A stretch of 64,000 bases of DNA from QHXW01 sp963768075. Its GTDB lineage: Bacteria; Acidobacteriota; Terriglobia; Bryobacterales; Bryobacteraceae. Below, in pieces: positions 45,455-55,173 of the stretch. The stretch covers positions 1 to 64,000 of the forward strand of contig CAVYHD010000038.1 of assembly GCA_963768075.1 (NCBI GenBank), given 5' to 3'. The position numbers and the translations under genes were made by a program. Every line of letters begins with the position of its first letter. Within the stretch, counting starts at the first letter, position 1. Under the pieces are notes generated by a model, which was not told where the DNA came from, did not search any database, and saw only the letters and a list, made by a program, of their open reading frames with translations.

Positions 45455-46193
45455 TCAGCTCATGAGCCGTGCTTTGGCGTATTTCAGAAACGTGTAGAGC
45501 GCCGCCATGTAGGCAATGGTGAGGCCTTCGAGGCCATCCTGAAAACCGCGCTGGAAGAAATATGTCTTGGTGAAGGTCCAGGCTGGATCGAGAATCATGT
45601 TGCGCAAATGGATTTTCTGCTTATGGAATACGATTTCCTCGGCGGCGAGGGTGGTGTACCGGTCCATGGACTTCAGATGCTCGGAGAGCGAGTCGCAGGT
45701 GTAGTGCAGCAGGTTGGACTCCAAGTGTCCGACGCGCCCGTCGACTTGCACGCTCTCATGGACGAAATCGCCTACCCATTTGGCTTTGGAGCGATGATAG
45801 AGGCGGACCTTGCGGTCGGGATACCAGCCGCAATGCAGGATCCAGCGCCCCAGGTATTGCGCCAGGCGCGGCATGGTGTACGCGTCGCAGACCGGGCCCT
45901 TCTTTTTCAGTGTCCAGATTTCGCCTTCGAGGGATTCGCTCAGGGCTTCATCCGCGTCGAGCGAAAGAATCCAATCGTTGGTGGCCTGGCTCGCCGCATA
46001 GTTCTTCTGCACGGCGTAACCATGCCAGGGACTTTCGACGACGCGAGCGCCGAGTTTGGCTGCCAGCTCGACGGTGCGGTCGATGGAGCCGGAATCCACC
46101 ACCACGATCTCATCGCAGCATCGCAGGCTCTCGATGGATCTGCGCGATGTTTCGCTCCTCGTTGAGCGTAATGATCGTGGCGGTGATTTTCAT
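45455..46193 (-). pseudogene. GT2 (WaaE/KdtX-like) glycosyltransferase, frameshifted near N-terminus
   Basis: From ATG 46193 the sequence reads MKITATIITLNEERNIAQ and then goes out of frame, reaching a stop within ten codons. Skipping one base at about 46136-46143 restores SIESLRCCDEIVVVDSGS, which continues in the long frame to 45455 (YAVQKNYAASQATNDWILSLDADEAL, then KAKWVGDFVHESVQV). This is the LPS-core beta-glucosyltransferase-like family. The lesion removes the first strand of the nucleotide-binding fold unless translation restarts internally, which would give an inactive protein. It may be a sequencing error. The start lies eight bases after the end of the M50 protease frame. Confidence 0.82.
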
Positions 46194-46200
46194 GCGCGGA

Positions 46201-47174
46201 TTAGAAACCACCAGTGTACGCGATGGGAGCGAGAGTAAAGCAGAGCAAGAAAATCACGAGCGACAGTGCGGCCAACTTGCGGCGGCCCGGACCCAACTGC
46301 GCGGGATCGTAGATCGCGGGATGGCGCATGCCGAAGATCAGCAACAGCACCGCCCAAAGCAGCCAGCCCGGCCAGAAATAGCCCATCGGCAGCAGCAGCG
46401 GCCGCGAACACCGCGAGACAGTGTCTTATGCCGGTCGCCGGCGATCGAGTAGAGAATGTGGCCGCCATCGAGCTGGCCGATGGGCAGCAGGTTGAGCGCG
46501 GTGGCCAGAATGCCGATCCAGGCGGCGCGCGCTATCGGGTGCAGATAGATATCGGCCGTCGTCACGCCCGGAAAGACGGCGTGGTCCAGCAGCCAGAGGA
46601 GAGCCGGCGTGCCGAATACGATGCCACCCTGGTGCGCGATGCCCGGCAGAACCTTCGAATACGCAAGGCCGACGGCCAGCGCCGGCAGCAGGAAAACGAA
46701 CCCGGCCAGAGGTCCCGCCACGCCGATATCGAACAACACGCGCTTGCTGAATATCGGCGCGCGGATGCGGATGAAGGCGCCGAGCGTGCCGGTGAACGTG
46801 GGGGCCGGCAGGAAATAGGGCAGGCTGGCATCCACCCGGTAATACACGCAGGCGAGATAGTGACCGAACTCATGGGCGAGCAGGATCGTCAACAGCGTCA
46901 GAGAGAAAGGCAGGCCTCCGAGTAGAAACACAGGATGTTGCCAGAACGTCAGGAAGGCGGCGAGATCGCGTTCCAGATCGAATGCCGGCAGATTGCGCTC
47001 GAAGTTATATTGCATGCGCGCGCCCACGATTGTGGTGGAGGCGAGCGTCAGTAGAAACAGCAGCCCGTGCAGCCAGTAACGCGGCCGGGGGCCGACATGG
47101 ACGATCACCTCGGAGTGCGCGCCGTTAGCCGGGGCAGAGGGATAGTACGCCGCTGAAAAATCCTGCGGAGACAC
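46201..47174 (-). pseudogene. M50-family site-2 protease-like membrane protein, C-terminal frameshift
   Basis: Multi-helix protein with the metalloprotease motif HEFGH in LLAHEFGHYLACVYY and the second ligand motif in LNLLPIGQLDGGHILYSIAGDRHK. After GDRHKTLSR the frame becomes Arg/Cys-rich and stops at 46338. The expected hydrophobic end (MGYFWPGWLLWAVLLLIFGM) is present in another frame down to 46201. At least one indel therefore lies at 46390-46421. Relatives of this type (site-2 protease family) are abundant in Acidobacteriota and act in regulated intramembrane proteolysis. The catalytic motifs precede the lesion, so partial activity is possible. A base-call error cannot be excluded. Confidence 0.82.
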
Positions 47175-47195
47175 GAATAATCCGTTACGGACCTT

Positions 47196-47465
47196 TTACT
47201 GCAGCGTCTGCAGTTCCTTGCCGGGCTTGAAGCGGACAGCCTTCCCGGGAGGAATGGAAACCTCCGCGCCCGTCCGGGGGTTCCGGCCGATGCCTGTTTT
47301 GCGAGGCTTGACGTTAAAGACGCCGAAGCCGCGCAACTCGATGCGGTCACCATGCTCGAGCGCCTTCTTCATGGTCTCAAAAACCGTCTCGACCGCCATT
47401 TCCGCCTTGGTCTTGGTAATGCCGGTCTTGTTCACGACTTCGTTTATAATGTCCAGCTTAATCAA
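47196..47465 (-). CDS. HU/IHF-family DNA-binding protein
   Basis: 89 residues from the TTG at 47465 (decoded Met-IKLDIINEV). It has all the landmarks of bacterial HU/IHF: TKTKAEMAVETVFETMKKAL, then RIELRGFGVFNVKPRKTG and RNPRTGAEVSIPPGKAVRFKPGKEL. The TTG is chosen because GGGAGG (47472-47477 on the minus strand) is five bases upstream and because the resulting length is the family norm. The frame extends upstream only through leader DNA. The slightly IHF-like helix 1 makes IHF-alpha versus HU uncertain. Strong promoter upstream. Confidence 0.92.
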   Translation of the reverse strand: MIKLDIINEVVNKTGITKTKAEMAVETVFETMKKALEHGDRIELRGFGVFNVKPRKTGIGRNPRTGAEVSIPPGKAVRFKPGKELQTLQ

Positions 47466-47493
47466 AGCAGCCTCCCGCGCGACGGACAACATC

Positions 47494-47523
47494 ATGATAA
47501 GATTAGGCTTATTGACATGTCAA
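47494..47523 (-). promoter_or_regulatory. sigma-70 promoter of the HU gene, within a TTGACATGTCAA palindrome
   Basis: On the minus strand a perfect -35 TTGACA (47523-47518) and a five-of-six -10 TATCAT (47499-47494) are 18 bp apart. The -35 is half of the palindrome TTGACATGTCAA at 47512-47523, which also contains the start codon of the divergent flavin reductase. Confidence 0.65.
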
Positions 47524-48032
47524 GCAAGACACCGGAACAGCGCCCGGTGCGCATCGATAAAACCGAATTCTGCCGCACCTGCGCTAAGTTTCCGACCGGC
47601 GTGACCGTTCTGACGATGCGCGATTCCCAAGGCCGTGCGCACGGTATGACGGCCAGTTCGTTCACCTCGGTTTCTCTCGATCCGCCGCTCGTGCTGGTAT
47701 GCGTGGATCACAAGGCTAGCGTGATCGAGCACTTGAGGCGTTCGGAGCATGTGGGCATCAATATTCTGAGCGAAGAACAGAGCGAGCTTTCGTCGCGTTT
47801 CGCGCGGCGCGGCGAGAACCGGTTCGAAAAAATCGAGTGGATTGCCGGCCATCATGGCGTGCCGTTGATTCCTGGGGTTCTGGCTTCGTTTGAATGCGGG
47901 ATCGATCGCATGGTGGACGCAGGCGATCATGCCATCGTCATCGCGGAAGTGCTGCGCGCCGAGTATCGCGACGGCCGTCCGCTGGTATATTTCGGCAGCG
48001 GGTACCATAAGCTCCACCCCAACGGGGCGTAA
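47517..48032 (+). CDS. flavin reductase-like FMN-binding protein
   Basis: 171 residues. The flavin-reductase-like split barrel is recognisable from FRTCAKFPTGVTVLTM-type sequence (CRTCAKFPTGVTVLT), HGMTASSFTSVSLDPPLVLVCV, HVGINILSEEQ, and a C-terminal GRPLVYFGSGYHKL. It probably supplies reduced FMN or FAD to a monooxygenase, or is itself an NADH:FMN oxidoreductase (RutF/HpaC type). No monooxygenase is adjacent. The ATG at 47517 lies inside the palindromic -35 region of the HU promoter, so its own promoter must lie within the HU leader. Confidence 0.85.
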   Translation: MSSKTPEQRPVRIDKTEFCRTCAKFPTGVTVLTMRDSQGRAHGMTASSFTSVSLDPPLVLVCVDHKASVIEHLRRSEHVGINILSEEQSELSSRFARRGENRFEKIEWIAGHHGVPLIPGVLASFECGIDRMVDAGDHAIVIAEVLRAEYRDGRPLVYFGSGYHKLHPNGA

Positions 48033-48103
48033 TCCATCATCGCTGGTGTTGTGCGCGCAGACGTAAACCAAGGACAGCGGGCTAGTTCCTGTATGCTGAT
48101 AGT

Positions 48104-50202
<2,099 letters not shown>

Positions 50203-50206
<4 letters not shown>

Positions 50207-50676
50207 GGCGGGAATTGTGGCTGGCAGCTTTGATGGCGCTGCTCTGCGCCTGCGGAAGCGAGCCACCCAAACAGCAGCCGCAAAGCGCGTCGGCCCGTGC
50301 CGCGCCGAAGCCCGTGGATGAGGGCCGCCGATTCCCTGTGGCGGACCGCGTGAGCCTGGACCTGACCGCCGATCACGTTCTCGGCAAGGATTATCTTCCC
50401 GGTGGAAACGTCGCCGAGTACCGTCGCAAGGGCCGGACTTATCAGCAATTTCTGGTGCATTCTGAATCCGCCGAAGCCGCCGCGCTCCTGCTGTTTGATT
50501 TCAAGGGCCACTTGCGCGATGCGAAGTACCTGGCACACATGGGCGGATACTTTGGAATGGACGGCTCGAAGCCGGTCTACATATTCCAGAAAGGTGTGTT
50601 TCTCGCCGGACTGTCAGGATTGCCCGAAAAAGAAGCTGACCCGATCGCGCGACAGTTCGCCGCGCGCTTGAATTAG
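50203..50676 (+). CDS. small lipoprotein of unknown function
   Basis: 157 residues. The signal peptide RRELWLAALMALLCAC ends in a lipobox (LLCAC; Cys would be lipidated), followed by a Ser/Ala/Pro/Gln-rich linker (GSEPPKQQPQSASARAAPK). A globular remainder of about 110 residues has YFGMDGSKPVYIFQKG. I recognise no domain. It is coupled to the M3 peptidase gene by an ATGA overlap, an unusual pairing because the peptidase is cytoplasmic. It is convergent with the reductase gene, with no gap. Confidence 0.75.
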
Positions 50677-51690
50677 CTACTCCGCTGCTACGCGTACCAG
50701 TTGTTTCCCCGTATTCTCGCCCTGCAACATCCCGATGAACGCGCGCGGAGTATTTTCGATTCCGTCGACGAACTGCTCGCGGTATTTCAATTTTCCGGCC
50801 TTCAGCCACGTGGCCATCTGGCGGAGCGCCTGTGGGTAACGGGGAGCGAACTGAGTGACCAGAAACCCTTCCGCGCGCGCCTGCTTGATGATGAGGTGTA
50901 CCAGCAGACGGGGGCCGACCTCAGGCTTATCAGCATTGTATTGCGCAATCTGCCCGCATACCACCACCCGCGCGCCGGTTTTGAGGAAACGAAATACCGC
51001 GTCGGTGATCGGGCCGCCGACGTTGTCGAAATAAACATCCACACCTGCCGGGCACCATTCCGCGAGTTTCTCCGAGTAGTCCGGGTTGGTTTTGTAGTTG
51101 AACGCGGCGTCGAAACCCAGTTGGTCCGTAAGCCACGCGACTTTCTGATCGCTGCCGGCGATTCCGATGACGCGGCAACCACTGATTCGGGCGATTTGCC
51201 CGGCGAGCGATCCCACCGCGCCAGCGGCCCCCGAGACCACGACCGTGTCGCGGGCACGCGGCTTACCGATATCGAGCAAGCCAAAGTAGGCAGTAAGGCC
51301 TGGCATGCCGAGTATTCCTAATGCGGTGGAGAGAGGTGCGAGGGCCGGGTCGAGTTTTCGGACCCCCTGGCCGCCGGAGATGGCGTATTCCTGCCAGCCA
51401 AAGAATCCTTCGACATAGTCGCCTGGTGCGAATTGCGGGTTCCGTGAGACCGAGATCTGCCCTACGGAACCGCTACCCATCACTTCGCCAATCTTCACGG
51501 GCGGCGCATAGGATTCCGCGTCGTTCATGCGGCCGCGCATATAAGGGTCGACGGAGACGTAGATCATACGCACCAGCATCTCTCCGTCGTTCGGCTCCGG
51601 GACGGGAGATTCGATCAGCTTGAAGTCGGATTCCTTTGGCCGTCCGGTAGGGCGCGCGGCCAGTGTGATCTGCCTATTTACTCGCGGCAT
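50677..51690 (-). CDS. zinc-independent MDR oxidoreductase (NADP-dependent, CurA/LTB4DH-like)
   Basis: 337 residues. The opening NRQITLAARPTGRPKESDFKL and MLVRMIYVSVDPYMRGRMND are typical of leukotriene B4 dehydrogenase/YncB-type enoyl or 2-alkenal reductases. The nucleotide site is VSGAAGAVGSLAGQIA, and VYFDNVGG is present. No structural zinc Cys cluster is seen. It would reduce an alpha,beta-unsaturated carbonyl with NADPH. The start overlaps the end of the upstream acyl-CoA dehydrogenase gene by 17 bp, so it is the last gene of a fatty-acid oxidation-like operon. Confidence 0.88.
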   Translation of the reverse strand: MPRVNRQITLAARPTGRPKESDFKLIESPVPEPNDGEMLVRMIYVSVDPYMRGRMNDAESYAPPVKIGEVMGSGSVGQISVSRNPQFAPGDYVEGFFGWQEYAISGGQGVRKLDPALAPLSTALGILGMPGLTAYFGLLDIGKPRARDTVVVSGAAGAVGSLAGQIARISGCRVIGIAGSDQKVAWLTDQLGFDAAFNYKTNPDYSEKLAEWCPAGVDVYFDNVGGPITDAVFRFLKTGARVVVCGQIAQYNADKPEVGPRLLVHLIIKQARAEGFLVTQFAPRYPQALRQMATWLKAGKLKYREQFVDGIENTPRAFIGMLQGENTGKQLVRVAAE

Positions 51691-52885
51691 GCTTTTTTAA
51701 CTCTAGCTTGGCCACGTCGGCCCTGTGCACTTCATCGGGACCATCGGCGAGGCGCAGCGTGCGGCTGTTCGCCCAGGCGGCAGCCAGGAAGAAGTCTTCC
51801 GTAACGCCGGCGCCACCGTGCGCCTGAATGGCGCGATCAAGCACGCGCAGCGCCATGTTGGGCGCGACGACCTTGATCATGGCGATCTCGGCGCGCGCCG
51901 CTTTGTTGCCAACCTCGTCCATGAGCCATGCGGCTTTGAGCGTGAGCAGGCGCGCCTGCTCAATTTCGATGCGCGAATCGGCGATGTCGGCGCGAATGGT
52001 GCCCTGCTCGGAGATTTTGCGGCCGAACGCCACGCGCGACTCCACGCGCTTGCACATGAGCTCCAGCGCGCGCTCCGCGACACCAATGAGGCGCATGCAA
52101 TGATGGATGCGGCCCGGCCCCAGGCGGCCCTGCGCGATCTCGAAGCCGCGGCCTTCACCCAGCAGGATATTGGTCGCCGGCACGCGCACTTCGTCGAAGG
52201 TGATCTCGCCGTGGCCGTGCGGGGCGTGGTCATAGCCAAAGACCGGCAGCAGTCGCTTGATTTTGATCCCGGGCGTGTCGAGTGGCACCAAAATCATGGA
52301 TTGCTGTTGATGACGCGCAGCCGTGGGATCGGTTTTTCCCATGAAGATGGCGATCTTGCAGCGCGGATCGCCAGCGCCTGAGGACCACCACTTCCGGCCG
52401 TTCAGCACGTACACATCCCCCCGACGCGCGATGCTGGCCTGGATGTTGGTGGCGTCGGAGGAAGCGACGTCCGGTTCGGTCATGCAGAAGCACGAGCGAA
52501 TTTCGCCGGCGAGAAGCGGTTTCAGCCAACGCTCCTTTTGCTGGGCAGTTCCGTAGCGCGCCAGTACTTCCATGTTGCCGGTGTCAGGCGCGGAACAGTT
52601 GAACACTTCGGGCGCCATGGGCGAGCGGCCCATGATTTCGCATAGCGGCGCATACTCGAAGTTGCTGAGCTCTGCGCCGTAATCCTTGTCGGACAGGAAG
52701 AGGTTCCAAAGCCCGGCGGCACGCGCTTTCGGCTTCAGTTCTTCGATGACCGGCACGGGCTTCCAGCGGTTTCCCGTGCCGATCTGTTCGGAATAGAGAG
52801 TCTCGTTGGGGTAGATGTGCTGGTCCATGAATGCCCGGAGGCGCATTTCAAGTTCACGGACGCGATCAGAAAATTCGAACAGCAT
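51674..52885 (-). CDS. acyl-CoA dehydrogenase
   Basis: 403 residues. The family signatures are CFCMTEPDVASSDATN, GRKWWSSGAGDPRCKI and the C-terminal QAHGGAGVTEDFFLA. The catalytic base position appears in the ACAD C-terminal domain around the latter segment. It oxidises acyl-CoA to trans-2-enoyl-CoA, passing electrons to ETF. It is larger than short-chain enzymes and similar to the ACAD10/11-type enzymes of Acidobacteriota. It lies in an operon with an acyl-CoA ligase, a small ATPase and an enoyl-reductase-like protein. Confidence 0.92.
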   Translation of the reverse strand: MLFEFSDRVRELEMRLRAFMDQHIYPNETLYSEQIGTGNRWKPVPVIEELKPKARAAGLWNLFLSDKDYGAELSNFEYAPLCEIMGRSPMAPEVFNCSAPDTGNMEVLARYGTAQQKERWLKPLLAGEIRSCFCMTEPDVASSDATNIQASIARRGDVYVLNGRKWWSSGAGDPRCKIAIFMGKTDPTAARHQQQSMILVPLDTPGIKIKRLLPVFGYDHAPHGHGEITFDEVRVPATNILLGEGRGFEIAQGRLGPGRIHHCMRLIGVAERALELMCKRVESRVAFGRKISEQGTIRADIADSRIEIEQARLLTLKAAWLMDEVGNKAARAEIAMIKVVAPNMALRVLDRAIQAHGGAGVTEDFFLAAAWANSRTLRLADGPDEVHRADVAKLELKKHAASK

Positions 52886-52894
52886 CGTCCCTCT

Positions 52895-53494
52895 TTATTG
52901 AATCGTGCTTTGCCCTTCGACACCCAGGTCGTCTGGAATCACATTGCGGTTGATGTGGCGGTCGAGGTCAATCACGTATGTCTCCTGCGCTTCAATGAAA
53001 ATCGGCGAATGCGTGGCGGCGATGATGCGGAAGCTCTTCTGGTCCACCAATTCCATCAACATCTTGAGAATGCGCCGCTGGTTGGAGGGGGAGAGGGCCA
53101 TTTCGGGCTCGTCCAGCAGCAGCGTGGTTCCGCTGGGAAAACTCGGAAAAGTCTCGCGAAACATCGACAGCATCACCTGACCATGGCTCGCGATTTGCAC
53201 GAACTCCTTCATCTGCGGCTGATCCTCGAACAGGTCGAGATGTGTTCGTGGATTGTGCTGCTCGGCGTCAAACAGAAGAACTCGATCCGTCTTGGCCTGC
53301 CCACCCTCGAGCTTGTAGACGTAACCGTCCAGTTTCTCGCCGCGTAGCGCGTAATAGATGGCGTGCAAGAGCGTGGACTTCCCGCAACCGTTCTCGCCGG
53401 TGAGCAGAACGAGCGGATGCGACAGGTCCACAATCATGGGCATGTGAAAGTTGAGGTTGGCAAAGATCGGATGTGCCAGAATCTTGAGAAACAT
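52895..53494 (-). CDS. small AAA/ABC-type ATPase (COG3910-like)
   Basis: 199 residues from the ATG at 53494 (MFLKILAHPIFANLNF), which has GAGG six bases upstream; an ATG at 53509 is an alternative. Walker A is GENGCGKST, Walker B LLLDEPEMALSP with the following QRRILKMLMEL, and a conserved switch in ATHSPIFIEA. It is a RecF/ABC-type ATP-binding domain without coiled coil, nuclease or membrane part. The family is a predicted ATPase of unknown role. Its position between acyl-CoA ligase and acyl-CoA dehydrogenase genes, with 10-18 bp gaps, is unexpected for a DNA-repair-like ATPase. Confidence 0.82.
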   Translation of the reverse strand: MFLKILAHPIFANLNFHMPMIVDLSHPLVLLTGENGCGKSTLLHAIYYALRGEKLDGYVYKLEGGQAKTDRVLLFDAEQHNPRTHLDLFEDQPQMKEFVQIASHGQVMLSMFRETFPSFPSGTTLLLDEPEMALSPSNQRRILKMLMELVDQKSFRIIAATHSPIFIEAQETYVIDLDRHINRNVIPDDLGVEGQSTIQ

Positions 53495-53512
53495 AGGATT
53501 CCTCAGCATAGC

Positions 53513-55114
53513 TCAGGCCCCGGGCCGCTGCTGTTTGAGGCGTGCGCGCATCACCTTCTTGTCGAACTTGCCGACGCTGGTTTTCGGGATGGCGTCCACG
53601 AACAGAACGTCATCGGGAAGCCACCACTTGGCGAAGCGCGGTTCGAGATGGGCGAGGATTTCCTCCTTGGTCACTCGATCCAGAAACTCGGGTTTGGGAA
53701 CGACGAGGGCAATGGGCCGCTCCTGCCACTTAGGATGTTCCACCGCCACCACGGCGGCTTCCAGGACCTTCGGATGTCCCATGATGGCGTTCTCCAGCTC
53801 GACGCTTGAAATCCATTCGCCGCCGCTCTTGATGACGTCTTTCGCGCGATCGACCAGGTGGACGTAGCCTTCGGGATCGATGGTGGCCATGTCGCCGGTG
53901 CGGAACCAACCGTCCATGAAGGCCGAAGCCGAGCGTGCGTCATTGTAGTAGCTGCTGATCACCCAGGGACCGCGGACTTGCACTTCGCCGATGGCTACTC
54001 CGTCCCAGGGAATCTCTCGGTCTTGCTCATCTACGGCGCGAAGATCGAGGCCAATTACGGGCAGTCCCTGCTTAGCGCGCGTGGCGAAACGGTCGTCCTC
54101 CGGGCCGTCGCAGAGGTGCCGTTTCAGCGTGCTGACCGTGCCAACCGGAGCGGTTTCCGTCATTCCCCAGAGTTGGCGCAATTCGATGCCATGCACCTTC
54201 TGGTAGGTCTCGATCAGTTTCCGCGGTATCGCCGAGCCGGCGCTTACGGCGAGCCGCATGCTCGAGACGTCGAACTTCTCTTGCTGGAGCACGGCGTCGA
54301 GGCCGATCCAGATCGTGGGCACACCCCCGGCGAAAGTGACCTGCTCATCCTGGATCAATCGCGCGAGATCGCGTGGCTGCGGATGCTCGCCGGGCATGAC
54401 GATTTTTGCTCCCAACATGACTGCGGCATGTGGCGTGCCCCAACCATTGGCATGAAACATGGGAACGATCTGGAGCAGGACGTCGCGCTCACTGAGCGCA
54501 AATGTATCTGCCATGGTGAAAGACTGACTGTGGAGAAACAGGGCCCGGTGACTGTAGACCACTCCCTTCGGATTGCCCGTCGTGCCCGAGGTGTAACACA
54601 TGCCGGCTGCGCAGTTCTCCTCCAGTTGCGGCCACGAAAATGGTGTGCCGGGCGCGCCGGCGAGCAGCGCTTCATATTCATCCGTTGCTCCGCCGATGGT
54701 CACGAGCCGCCGCACGCACGGTATGCGCTCGCGAATAGTCTTGAGGAGCGGGAGAAGCGACTGGTCGACAAAGATCACGCGGTCCTCCGCGTGATTGATG
54801 ATGTAGGCGAGGTCATCGGAAGAAAGCCGCAAATTCAGCGTGTGCAGGACGGCGCCGTAGCAAGCGACTGCGAAGTATAGTTCCAGGTGTTGATGTGTAT
54901 TCCAGCAAAGCGTCGCCACGCGATCGCCTTTCTGGACCCCGAGTTGGTGGAGCAAGTGAGCCAGGCGGTGTGTCCGCAAGCAATAATCACGATATCGGTA
55001 GCGGTGCGCTCCCATGGCGGTGCGCGTCACGATTTCCTGATTGGGGAAGAGCCGCTCCGCACGAGCGAGAAAGTGTTTCAGGGTCAGCGGGTAGTCCATC
55101 ATCAGTCCGTTCAC
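53513..55114 (-). CDS. long-chain fatty-acid-CoA ligase (AMP-binding)
   Basis: 533 residues. Adenylation motifs: P-loop CYTSGTTGNPKGVVYSHRA, RQLWGMTETAPVG, GWFRTGDMATIDPEGYVHLVDRAKD and the C-terminal catalytic Lys in IPKTSVGKFDKK. It activates a fatty acid to its CoA thioester with ATP. It is probably the first gene of the operon ligase - ATPase - acyl-CoA dehydrogenase - reductase. Met5 or Met6 (MMDYPLTLKHF) may be the true start. Confidence 0.92.
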   Translation of the reverse strand: MNGLMMDYPLTLKHFLARAERLFPNQEIVTRTAMGAHRYRYRDYCLRTHRLAHLLHQLGVQKGDRVATLCWNTHQHLELYFAVACYGAVLHTLNLRLSSDDLAYIINHAEDRVIFVDQSLLPLLKTIRERIPCVRRLVTIGGATDEYEALLAGAPGTPFSWPQLEENCAAGMCYTSGTTGNPKGVVYSHRALFLHSQSFTMADTFALSERDVLLQIVPMFHANGWGTPHAAVMLGAKIVMPGEHPQPRDLARLIQDEQVTFAGGVPTIWIGLDAVLQQEKFDVSSMRLAVSAGSAIPRKLIETYQKVHGIELRQLWGMTETAPVGTVSTLKRHLCDGPEDDRFATRAKQGLPVIGLDLRAVDEQDREIPWDGVAIGEVQVRGPWVISSYYNDARSASAFMDGWFRTGDMATIDPEGYVHLVDRAKDVIKSGGEWISSVELENAIMGHPKVLEAAVVAVEHPKWQERPIALVVPKPEFLDRVTKEEILAHLEPRFAKWWLPDDVLFVDAIPKTSVGKFDKKVMRARLKQQRPGA

Positions 55115-55173
55115 GGCTTATCTCCACGCGAGGCCTAAAGAACCCCAGCGCCACTCCATGTTATAAGCGAACT

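Noticed and set aside
45455..47174. Selenocysteine (UGA) readthrough as the explanation for interrupted genes, given the tRNA-Sec
   Set aside because: The breaks require frame changes, not in-frame TGA readthrough, and no Cys-aligned TGA was found.
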